DNA of 64,000 nucleotides, taken from Nemopilema nomurai (Eukaryota > Cnidaria > Scyphozoa > Rhizostomeae > Rhizostomatidae). The notes beneath the pieces were generated by a model that was not told where the DNA came from, ran no database searches, and saw only the letters and a list, made by a program, of their open reading frames with translations. Shown piece after piece: positions 51,448 to 62,800 of this stretch; the stretch's first letter is position 1, and each line of letters begins with the position of its first letter. The position numbers were made by a program, and so were the translations under genes. The stretch spans positions 6,129,189 through 6,193,188 of the forward strand of contig ML133401.1 in NCBI GenBank assembly GCA_003864495.1. Direction: 5' to 3'.

Positions 51448-54400
51448 ATGACGTCATATGAATGGGTTGCGTCACAGATAAAGGTCTTGCATGGTTTGAA
51501 ATCTGCAAAAAGTTGGTGCATACATGGTATGCAGTCCTCTGTGATGGAGCAGCAAGTAATGGGGCTGAGAAAACGCACCATCAAAGGTCGCATCGCAAGG
51601 CGGAAAGCACTAAGGCATCGCTCCTTGTTTGTATTCAGGGCGCGCAATCACTTCCGACTTCTGTGCATCAAGCTCGTGAATCATGCAAGTTTTGAAGCGT
51701 TGATTCTGGTCGCAATAGTTGTCAGCAGTTGCCTCATTGGAGTTACCAAAACACAAGCAATTGTCATTGTTGACATGATTTTGAACTGCATTTTCCTGAT
51801 TGAGTTTATCGCCAAGATTGTGGCTTATGGTCTTATATTGCATCCAGGAGCATACCTGAGGGATTCACTCAACGTTCTCGATGCCAGTATAGTATTGACA
51901 GGTTAGAAACAAGAGCATATAACCTATTAAATGGTTCCACAGTTATCTGTATTTCGAGCCAACTCTACAAACAACCAAGGCGTCAATGGAACGGAAATGT
52001 GGTTTATTGCAGGCTCTAATAGCTATTGTTTGATCATCAAACCTTAGCTACTGCTTTTACGGGCCGATGCCTTCGGTCATATTTTTCACCCTCAGGGTAC
52101 ATGGCAGCACTTCCCTAGATTTATATCTCACATAAAGGGGGACAATAGTATAACCCAAGCATACCCCTAACACGTGGCTTTCCTAATTCTAGATTTTAAT
52201 CCCTTTATCTGATCAAAGACTAGCGAATGTGCCAAAAAGAAAGAAATAAGGGAGAAATTATACAATGGATTCTGATGCTAAACATGAAGCATTTCATTTC
52301 TTAAACGATAACACCAGTAATTCTTATTTATAGGCTTCGCTGCTTCAGTCAAAACGCTTCTTGGTGATCAAGAGGACCTCAATTTCCTCATCCTTCGGCT
52401 ACCACGAATATTTAGGCCATTGCGGCTGCTTGTTGTTGCAAAGGAGCTTCGAATCGTACTGGACGCCATTTTGAAGTCGTCAATGGCCCTGTTCCACGTT
52501 GCCCTGTTCATATTGCTTCTCCTTATGCTCTACGCCATTGTTGGCCTGGAGCTTTTCAGTGGTAACATTTTAGCGTATATAAATGATGTCTGGAAATGAG
52601 TATTAAGTTGGCAATTCAAGTTGCTTCGGGATTTTCGCTTTCACTTCAACAAGACTAGACAAAAAAGTTGCCATTTGATGGTAACACATTATACGCCTCC
52701 CCCCCCCCCTCGCCCCCTCCAAACCCATTAGGAAAAGATACTTCAGATTCTCTTAAGATACTTCAGGCAACTTAGAAGAAGTCCCATGTACATTTTTGTG
52801 TCAAATATTATTCATCAAAATTAATCTACCTTTAGCCTAGAAAGTAGACTCCTCAAGAACCTTTAAGGCACCCCAAAGAACTGTATACATATATTATAAG
52901 TATAATTTGTAATTTCGTAAAGGAAAACTCCATCATGTCTGTCGAGACCTCAAAACAGCGGAACTGTTGGAACCAATGACAGCTTGCGGTTCGGAAACGA
53001 AATGTGGCAGCGCGGCCATTTGTGTCGGCAACTGGACTGGGCCCAATTTTGGGATGACATCATTCGACAATATCGGCTATTCACTCTTAACAGTGTTTCA
53101 AGTAATAACGCTGGAAGACTGGTCAATAGTATACTACTACGTATGTATGTATAAGCATTGTCTATCTGCGATGACTTTAGTATTCTCTCGATCCTCGTCC
53201 TCTCTGCATAAAACAACTTGACGATGCGTAGCAATATCTAGTTTCCACGTTTGACCAACCTGAGACTTTTCAACGCACGTCAACATAAGCGAAAATCAAA
53301 CAGGCTCTTCGTAGAGTCTTGCGCAGTCAATAAAGGGCCTAAAATAATGTGACAGTGCTAGAAGGAGCTGGTGATACGTTTAGCATCCTCTGACCTCTTT
53401 TTTCCATGTACTCGACGACCGGGGGAGTAGAACGTGAGACTGAGGAAGAGCGTGAACAAACTTTGAGTATCGCTGACTCGTTTTCTCCACTTCCAGCTTA
53501 GCGATGCGTTGGACTCGCAATGGCACTCCATCTTCTTTGTGACGCTGATCCTTCTTGGTGCCTACTTCAGCCTCGATTTGATGCTTGGTGTTCTGACTAA
53601 CCAGTACATCAAAACCAAAGACATTGTCACCCTCAAGCAGAAATCTACACAAGCAAGCATCAAAAAGATACACAGTAAGTTTTGAGCACGGCATTGATTG
53701 TGAAGCGCCTCTGCTGCTCGTCGATTAGCCCACTAGCGGAGACGTGATTGCCTGATTACGTGATCAATCAGCATCAATCTACAGTAGTCTACTTTCATTT
53801 TCAGGTGCAATATTTGAAGTGAAGAAGTGGTTGGTAGGAAGACGAACAGTTGGAAGGGAACTGAGCAAAGATACAGGACCAGCAGCCAGTAGTAACAGTG
53901 GGCCTATGCACACGGATCCAAAAGGCGTAAACGGAGATGCTCAAATTGAAATGCAAAACAGCCATGGGCATAAAATGGGCTTAGATATCGATCCTTGCGT
54001 AAAACCTCCAGGCGCATTAAAGGCAGCCATTGAATCAAAGTACTTTTTTTACTCAACTATGGTCGTTATAGGGTTGAACAGCATTTGCCTCGCAGTCTCT
54101 GGAAGCATAGTATCAGATGGAGTGCAACATAAAATGGACATTGTGGTAATTGCTTGCAATACCATTTTCTTTCTGGAACACTTACTTGTGTATTGGGCGA
54201 ATGGGTTCAACTATTACGTGCAGCAGAAAGTTCGACTGCTAGACCTGGGCGTGGTGTTGTGGTCGATTGCTGACATAACACGCGGGCAATGCGCGGGACA
54301 GACTAACTCTGGCATCAGCTCCCTCCGGGCATTCTGCCTTCTGCGCCTGTTTCGGGGCACTGCACTCGGAAACTCAATGCTCAAAATGCAAAATTCCTTC

Positions 54401-57400
54401 ATTCGGAGTTCGCGATCAATTTTGAGCCTACTGATCGTATTGCTGCTGACGCTGTTCATTTACGCCATGCTGGGCAACCATTTGTTCAAGAACTATCTGT
54501 CACATTCAGCAGATCGAATCGGATCATTTGCGACGGCTAGTGAATCCATGTTACTTGTGTTCGTCATGCTTACGGGCGAGGGCTGGCCTGGCGTGATGGG
54601 GGAGCTGGTCGACAAATTCTGGAAACGCAACAAGGCCAGGGTCATCATTCCAGTCTTGTACTTCCTATCATTCATAGTTCTCGGAAATTTCATCCTCTTG
54701 AATATTTTTCTCGGAATCATGATAGAAAACTTGACAGCGGAGTCACAAGAAGACTTGAACGAAAGGAGTGAAGAGACTGGTTGCGATGAAACGCAGCGCA
54801 CCATTTCAAGGACAAAAACTACGTCACATTCTGAGTTAGACAATGGAAATGAAGAAAATTTACCCGAAAATGGGAACTCGTGTGTCGAGCAAGTGGCCAA
54901 TGATAACAGACAGAATCAGAAAGAGGCTACTTCAAAAAGAGACTCCTTGGATTCAGCAACTGACACAAGGGCGGAAGGTATCCCACAGCACTGGTCGATG
55001 TTTATCTTCTCGCCGAATAACAGGATTCGGATAGTTTGTTACCAAATAGCCAGGCATGGCGTATTTCAAAATCTATGCCTAGGCTCAATAATAATCAGCA
55101 CAGTCCTGCTGGCTTTGGAAGACCCGCTGAACAGGGACGAACAGATGACGACTGGCTTGCGCTACTGCGATTACTTCTTCACAGGTATCGCGCAAGATAT
55201 TGATTGACTGACTGATTGATTGATTGATTAGTTGCTTCATTGCTATGATGCGCCATCGCAGTTCTGCCCATACATCCTTGACAATACTTGGTCAACAAGA
55301 ACACTTGACCTAATAATAACAAAAGGCTACACAATGATTACGTCACTTTTGTCATCTATTTCCATAGTTCTTCGTAGCACATTGAGAGGAGTGAATATTT
55401 CAGCTAGTAAATTGCTTGATCGTTGCAATGGAGTCTCCAACAAAAGAATGGCTTCAGTGCGGATGAAAAATTCCTTACCTTTTTAACCAACGTTTCCTGC
55501 TCTAAAGAAAGTGTTTTCCATTACGAAGAAAGGACGAATTGTTGTTTATTGCAATTATGAAAATGTAAGCATCTGTCTACGTTTCAGGAATTTTCCTGGC
55601 AGAAATCCTTATAAAGATGATCGCATATGGGCTGATGATGGGTCACCGAGCATGCTACTTGCGGGACAAGCAGAACGTCATCGACATTGTTGTCACTCTG
55701 ATCTCTCTAGTCAGCCTGTGCATCGAAGAGGCGGGAGTGAGCCTGCCATTGCAGTTCAAAGTTCTGCGAGTGCTTCGCGTGCTGCGAGCGATGAAGATAT
55801 CCCAGGAGCTACGATATGTGGTCGACTGCCTCCTTGCGTCCTTTGCGAAGATCTTCAACTACTTTCTGCTATACCTTTCGCTGCTATTCGTATACTCCGT
55901 AATTGGTAGGTGCAATACCTTAACTACAACAGCTGCGAAATGTGTCGAAAACATAAAAAAAAAAATTGTGGACGAGATTACGTAAAATGTGACTTTTGAA
56001 AAACTTTGCGTATAGATGTAACCCAAGATTTGCCCGCAATTTATACCTTTCGACTAACAAGATTTTGTATACAATGGTTGTTGCTTAAATAATATGTTTT
56101 TTTGCTTGTCCTATAGGTGTCAAGCTCTATTCAGGAAAATTGAAAAGTTGTCAGTCAAATTTCACACGCGCAGCTTCGGATACAGCAGCAACAACATCGA
56201 ATACTACGATGGTACACAATCTAACAACAACAACAACAACAACATCGGTGATAGCAGCGACAACTTGCAAGGATGCCATTTTTAACTTCAACCACGTGCT
56301 GAACGCAATGGTTACTCTGTTCTCAATAGGAACACTCGATAACTGGACCACCGACATGCAGACCCTCACACAACACTTCACGGGCGTGACGTCAGCAACG
56401 AGCTACTTTTTCGTCATTTCCTTCCTCCTTGTAATGACATTCATAATGCTGAACGTGTTTGTTGGGTTCGTAGCGGTTGCGTTTCAGATCGAAAGGGGCA
56501 AGCAAGAAGGCTTCTGCATTCTCACAAAGCAAGCCCAAGACTGCCTCCGCATGGCCTTAAGGATCAAGATATTGCCCAAGGGAAGACACGGCAACAGGTT
56601 TCAGAGACGGCTTCGCAGCTACCTCGAGTCAGCTATGTTTGAATATGTCATTCTCATATGCGTCACATTGAACTGCATAATAATGATGACAAAACACCAT
56701 GGTCAGTCACAGACGTTCGCCACGATCCAGGAGGTTTCTAACTTGTTCTTCACTTCGCTCTTCACGGTCGAGTCTCTGCTGAAGTTGTTCGCCATGTCAC
56801 CTCTGGCTTTCTTCAAAGACCCCTGGGCCACCCTGGACCTTCTTCTCGTCATTGGCAGCTGGATTGACGTCACACTTCTCTTCTTTGAGATAAACATCTT
56901 CATCAACCTGACTGTCTTCCGTCTGTTTCGCGCCATCCGCATATTTCGTGTCATATGCAAATCAGGCAACTTGCGACAAATATTGGCGACATTTCTCGAG
57001 TCAATCAAGTCTGTCCCTAGCATTGTCTTCCTGGTGGTTCTAGTTCTGTACATCTACGCGGTCATGGGGATGCAGGTAACAATTTTACAAAGTAAATCGA
57101 ATTGAAAACAGTAATATTAATACTAAACAATCTTCGGCTGACAATTTTCAGAGCATAAGTGAGGTAAGACGTGCTCCATTAAGGACACTTTTGGTCCGTA
57201 CTACTTAGCACTTCGTTGCCATCCAAAGGTTGCACCCTACCTCCCCATTGCGTAACAAAAAAGCAGCAGAACGTTAATAAAAGCAGCCCGAACTATACTG
57301 TAAACCCATCTTGACCTATTGATATCGAACACCTAAGGCAGTCGGCCACAGGGAAATTTTTGAAGGCAGGTAGGTTGTTCCATTTATCACCGCATGCACT

Positions 57401-58465
57401 TTGTTGTAGTGTTTAACTCGCAAAGCGCTTTAATTGAGCCGTACGTCATTTGCAATAAGCGGAACTATCTTGCAGCTCTTCGGGAGAATAAAGCTGGAAG
57501 ATGGGAATCCACTGAATCGAAAAGTGCACTTTCAGGACTTCATGACAGCACTAATAGTTCTGTTGCGAACGACGACATTGGACAACTGGCGCGAGTTGAT
57601 GACAGCATGTTCTGACGTGCATTCGTTGAATTGCATTGGCGCTCCTTCCAAGAACTGTGGCACGCTGCTCAGCTATCCATTCTTCGTGTCATTCATCTTT
57701 CTGAGCGCATTCATGATTACGAATCTATTCCTGGCAGTCATCATGGACAACTTTATGTATCTGACACTTGACTCGTCTGTTGTCTACTGTCAGCATATCC
57801 ACCACTTCCAAGGCCTGTGGCAGGCATTTGACGATGAAGAGGATGGCCGCATCCACTCCAGCCGCATCGTGTCGCTGCTCAGGCGCTTACCGCCTCCGCT
57901 GGGGTTCGGACAGCACTGCCCGAGGCGAACTATCTATGCCAAACTTGTGACAATAAACATTGTGACAGACGATGAAGGGTACGTTGGATTCAATGATTTA
58001 CTGATACCACTGCTGCTGTACCGCCTTGGATTGCAAGGAAAGAACAAGCTTGTTCGCAAAGACATTCTCGCTTTTCATACCAAAACAGATGATCAAATGC
58101 TAAACAGAGTTCTCCCGATCAATAAGATAGAAACGGGCTTATCAGAGTTCCGCGTGTTTTGCGCTGCAAACGCAGTTAAGTACCATTTCCGCGTGTTTGT
58201 CGAGCTTCTGAGGAAATTACGCGTGGAAGACCAGGATCACCCCTTACTACAGAAATGGCTTGCGTGTATAAAAAATGCCACGTCATCGGATTATACAATG
58301 AAGGAAATAGAAGGGAAAGTCTTGAGGCGAGGCAGCAGGAGGAACTGGGAAGGAGACCAGTGCTCAACGGAGCCAAGAACTGAAAAATCCTTGCAGATAG
58401 CAGACAAAGAGAACGGTGACCACGGGGGTAAAATTGAAAACAACAGGGCCACACTTGAATGTTAG
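51448..58465 (+). CDS. Voltage-gated calcium channel alpha-1 homologue with EEDD filter
   Basis: Four-domain pore-forming subunit (24 TM segments). Exons: 51448-51901, 52334-52561, 52959-53140, 53497-53674, 53805-55184, 55588-55905, 56117-57075, 57476-58465; 4,689 nt, 1,562 aa, frame closed from ATG to TAG. Domain I: S1 82-98, S4 RLPRIFRPLRLL, pore TLEDW (E280), S6 300-322. Domain II: residues 422-660, pore TGEGW (E606). Domain III: from 745, S4 KVLRVLRVLRAMK, Thr-rich pore turret, pore TLDNW (D988). Domain IV: S4 FRLFRAIRIFRVICK, pore TLDNW (D1269), S6 NLFLAVIMDNFMYLTLD. The C-terminus has the Cav1/Cav2 EF-hand-like region 1341-1366 and LPPPLGFGQHCPRR, then an IQ-position segment VKYHFRVF (1467-1474). 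Segment wording is closest to high-voltage-activated Cav1/Cav2; the filter is that of Cav3. The protein is shorter than most animal Cav1/2 (usually over 1,600 aa). A further upstream exon is possible. Confidence 0.9.
56205..56260 (+). repeat. Coding AAC/ACA triplet repeat (poly-Thr) in the channel
   Basis: An ACAACAACAACAACAACA run encodes consecutive threonines in the domain III S5-pore linker, within a Thr/Ser/Asn-rich turret between residues about 930 and 965. Likely extracellular and possibly length-variable. Confidence 0.85.
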
Positions 58466-58638
58466 TAAAATAAGTCAAATTGCAGAAGATCTACTCAGGA
58501 AACTTTTCCTAATTTGAGGTCTTCTTACAAATTTACTAGCTAGCAATTAAATGCCTTTCCTAACATTAATTCAGTTGTTGTAATAAGTAGTTGTAAATAA
58601 TATTGTTGTCTGTAAAAGTGAAATTTTATTTATTTTTA

Positions 58639-58644
58639 AATAAA
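58639..58644 (+). terminator. Polyadenylation signal of the channel gene
   Basis: AATAAA 174 nt after the stop codon at 58465, in an AT-rich 3' UTR with a TTTTATTTATTTTT stretch just upstream. Confidence 0.7.
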
Positions 58645-59866
58645 GTTTTGGATGTAGGCGTAAGATTTTACAAACAGGCGTAAGAAACGTCAACAGTACT
58701 TTTTGCGTGCACCTCCATGACCCACTTTCGTCTAAAACAACAGCGGATTTACTGCAATTTGATACAGAATTAAAATAATCAACTAAAAGGAGCCGGATAT
58801 GGAAAATCTACAGGAAAAATATTGTATTGGCAGAAAGACTCCCATCGCAATTTAACCTCGATCTGAAACAGTGTTCTATAAGGTCCGTTCTGGGCAGTTC
58901 CTTTATTTCAGTGAAAGATAGGTCAATCGTCTACCATGAAGATTTCACCCGAGCTGTCAAACAGTCAGAAACTAACTTGTCATGTCGTTTGCATAACTGT
59001 TGCAACACCATAAGGCTAAGAAACGAGTCTTGTGGGACCCTGGTCTCCTCATCTCCGTGATTGATAATAAGTCAAGGATCCTAAACAGTTAAACGATCTG
59101 TCAAGATAGGTGTCTGGAAAAACGTGCTACAATGATCATGTGGTGGAAATTTCCCTGAAGACGAAAAACAGCACCAGCTCTGACTTTTTGTCAATCGAAT
59201 CGAAAAGTCAAGGAAATCTGGCGAATATGATGCAATGTTGATATGAGCATAGTCAACAGTAGGTAATCATCCCGTGAAGTTACAAGCGGAGCGCGCTCTT
59301 TGCCTGATCTGTCCTAGGGCGTTCCTGCTTGAAGGCAGGTGCTGCTTTCAGCTGAATTCTCAGTAGGACACTCTAAGACTTCAAAGTGCAGATATTTCAA
59401 AAGGATTGAGAAACGATCAGAAATTTAATCACAACAGCCCTCTTCTTGCTGTGGCGTTCTCTCACAAAGACTTTACCGACGCTAGAAATATAATATTCGG
59501 TGTTTTGGGTAGGATTAATTGACTGCTTATTGTTGTAATCAGCGACTTTCGACTGTAAATGCTATTTGAGCTTTATCATGGAACAGTTGCTTTAGGCCGT
59601 CACATAGTAATGCAGCCAAAATGTTCCACGTCTCGTGACATAACAAGGTCCAATGGTGTACTAAAGTGTTTGTATGAGATCTCTCTCTACTTTAGATACT
59701 TCTGTACTACTGTATTACTAAGATATCACATCAGTCCCACTGAAACTACTTTATGACAACATTTGACTGAAAAGATCACATCTAAAACCCTTCTCTCTTT
59801 CGGTAAAGCGGCCTGCGCAAAAAATGAACCAACACAAGATATGGGCCAAGAATTTTCCCTACTTAC
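58645..59866. other. Convergent intergenic space; last exon(s) of the SEL1L3-like gene not found
   Basis: The minus-strand SEL1L3-like gene should end here or continue through here, because exon 59867-59972 ends in a GTAAGT donor. I could not identify its final exon. No other gene is supported. Confidence 0.45.
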
Positions 59867-62800
59867 CATGGTCATTTTATGTTGATGAAGAACAGACTTG
59901 AGTTTCATGTTCATAAGTGCAATTGTACAAGGGTAAAAGCCATCGCCATTGTTGAGGGAAGACTTTTGACACCTGGAACAGAATGTGGTCGTAAAACAAC
60001 AGAAAGGCCGGAAATGTCTCCAAAAGCAATCAGTAAATAAAATTCTTGATCACTCGACGTTTATGCAGTAAACAGTTGAATGGTGAGAAAATTGTGAAAA
60101 TCGAGTTTCTCCTTTTACACAAAATGCGTTCACAAACTTAGTGACTCGCGAAGCTGATTATAAAAATGCCTGAGGGAAGTCGTGAAATGTACGCAAGGTT
60201 TGAACAGGCATACTTCAAGCGAAAGGGTACAGTGAAGCTGCGGAAGTCGTCACGAAGGGTATTTATGAGTATGACTTCATATGGATCTTACACATACCTT
60301 TGATAATAACGCTTCGCTAATTCTTTCTTGTCATGGCCATGTCCTGAATGAGGCTTGTAGCCAAAGTCAATGCCGCTGATGGTCGCATTGTTTTCGAGTA
60401 GGTAGCCGAGATTAAACAGGGCCTAGAAACAGGGATCATAAATTGAATTCGAAATCATCGAGTTTAAACTATAGAAGAGACCTAATCATCGGGGACACGA
60501 ATTCCTCTCAAAGTTTTGTAGAGAATAAGCTGACTTCTGCATTTATCCAATCGATTCTTCTCAACTCTACAATTTTCATACTCAAATTACTTTTGATCGT
60601 GAGAAGCATGAAGAATACTAAAATGAAGTAGACTAGAGAAAATTGCATAGGGAAAACCTGCTTGGAAGAACATTGAATTTTGAATGTGCAATTCCGAAGG
60701 CATTTTGAGCTTAGACCAGAGGCATCTTGAAATAGACCATAGTATCCCTCTATAAACTCTTGAAAAACCTTTTATCTCAACGAGACAGTAATAGCATTTG
60801 ATACCGATTACCGTAACCATTCCCAAAGTCTTTAGAGAAATCGTTTCCCCCTCCATCCCCAAAAAGAGAGTGCAGTCGGCTCACTTATACAAAAAATTCT
60901 GGAGAAGAGTTCAAAGCAAGATGGAGGAAATATGCCTCGTCACCTGAGGCGAGTCTTGGTCATTCGTAATCCAAATGTAATTCATGACGGCTTTAGTAAG
61001 GTTAGCGCGAACGCGGCCTCCGTACCAGTATTCATCGCCCATCTGTACAATTGCTGAAAATGAAAAACATTTAGGGTCTCTAGAAAAGATTTAAAGATTT
61101 TTTCCTATTCTGTGACCATGCTTGGTTCAAAATTCTCCAAAAGGGTACATATTTACCTATATTATATGGAAAAGGGATACACAGGTCAGGGGGAAAGCAC
61201 TATTTTGGGGCTACAGGAAGAAAGCGAAAAACTGAAGTTCTGGATGATAGCATCATATTTTGATTCTAATGTGGTTAAGGGCGACAGCTTTCAAAGCATT
61301 GTGTAAACAAAAGACAATTAAGTTAATTTGATATTTAGATATTTAGTATGGCTAGCTGAATGTTTATACATAATATTTATATAACCATATAAATATAACA
61401 GATATAAATAAATCATGTAAATTAATATCATAAAATCATAAATGTATAATCATATAATATATAATCATAATATTTAGTAGACTTTAAGATATCCAGAAAG
61501 TACTTCTGAACACGTGCGAAAAACAAAACCAGTACAATAGATCGCCAGGTAATACCATCCACCAAATCTCTGCCTTGGTTGGGTAGGCGAGGAGTGGAGA
61601 AACTTACAGGCGGGCCAACCAAGAGATGCTGATATGTTGAAGAAGTGAAGCGAGCAGTTACTGCCTAATGAGCCAGTGTTCATGTGATATCGCTGAAAAA
61701 GACGGTAAGGTGAATCAGATGGCATGGAGCCGGTGATTAAAGCACTGGTCTCATACCTGCGGAATTTGGTAAACACTTGCAACACTTGGTGATTAATTGC
61801 AACATTTGACAAATACTTGCAATATTTGATAACTACTTGCAACATTTAATAAAAACTTGCAACATTTGATAAGTAGTTGCAACATTTGACAAATACTTGC
61901 AACATTTGATAACTACTTGCAACATTTAATAAATACCTGCAACATTTGATAAGTAGTTGCAACATTTGATAAGTAGTTGCAACATTTGATAAATTCTTGC
62001 AACATTTCATGAATATTTGACACAATCCGACTATTGTTCTTGTGACAGTCTAACGTTGCATTTATGCTGAAAGCTCTCTTCTCCTTACGCACTGGCTTGA
62101 ATATTTCAAGAAGAAAAGTGTGCATGGGCCAGATTAGAGAAAGTACGACCCTTTCCCACTCCTGAGAAGCCAGGCTAGAAAAACAGCATTGCTACACTGG
62201 AAGAACGAACCTGCATTTCGTCACACAGCAAAGCAGCGTTGAAAGAACCGAGAGCCAGTCCAGACTCGGCCACAATCATGTACATGACCAGAGAAGTGTT
62301 CCTACAAAAAGCAGCTACTTTTAATCACAGAGTTCAAAAGGAAGACAATGTTTTATTTATTGGGCAACTGTGATTTGAAAGTTTTGAGAGGTGACTCTAA
62401 ATATGACCTATGCTGGAGAATTGAAGGAACAACTCGAAAATGTAGTGGGAATTGATTTGACTGTGCGAATTGTACATATTAATATACGAAATGTGGGAAT
62501 TGGGGCAAGGGGGCAGTTGTAGGTAATATCCTTAAAATGGCTTCTTGACAAGCATTTTTTATAGAAGTCGAAAAAGCTTATTTGGACACAGCTGTGGACC
62601 ATGGTAATACTGTTGAGGGTATGACACCTAGGTAGCACAAAGCTTCAAATTGACAAAAATTGAATCTTTGCACAACAATCCATCAATCTTGGGAAAATGG
62701 GTACTTTGATGAGAGCACGAAAACCCTGTTTAGAATACAACTGTCATCTACAGTAAGGTACCCGTAGCAATTGTCAGTATCATAAAAAAACTGAATACCG

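Noticed and set aside
59726..59914. Read-through of SEL1L3-like exon 59867-59972 as the C-terminus
   Set aside because: A strong GTAAGT donor ends the exon, and the read-through lacks the expected membrane segment.
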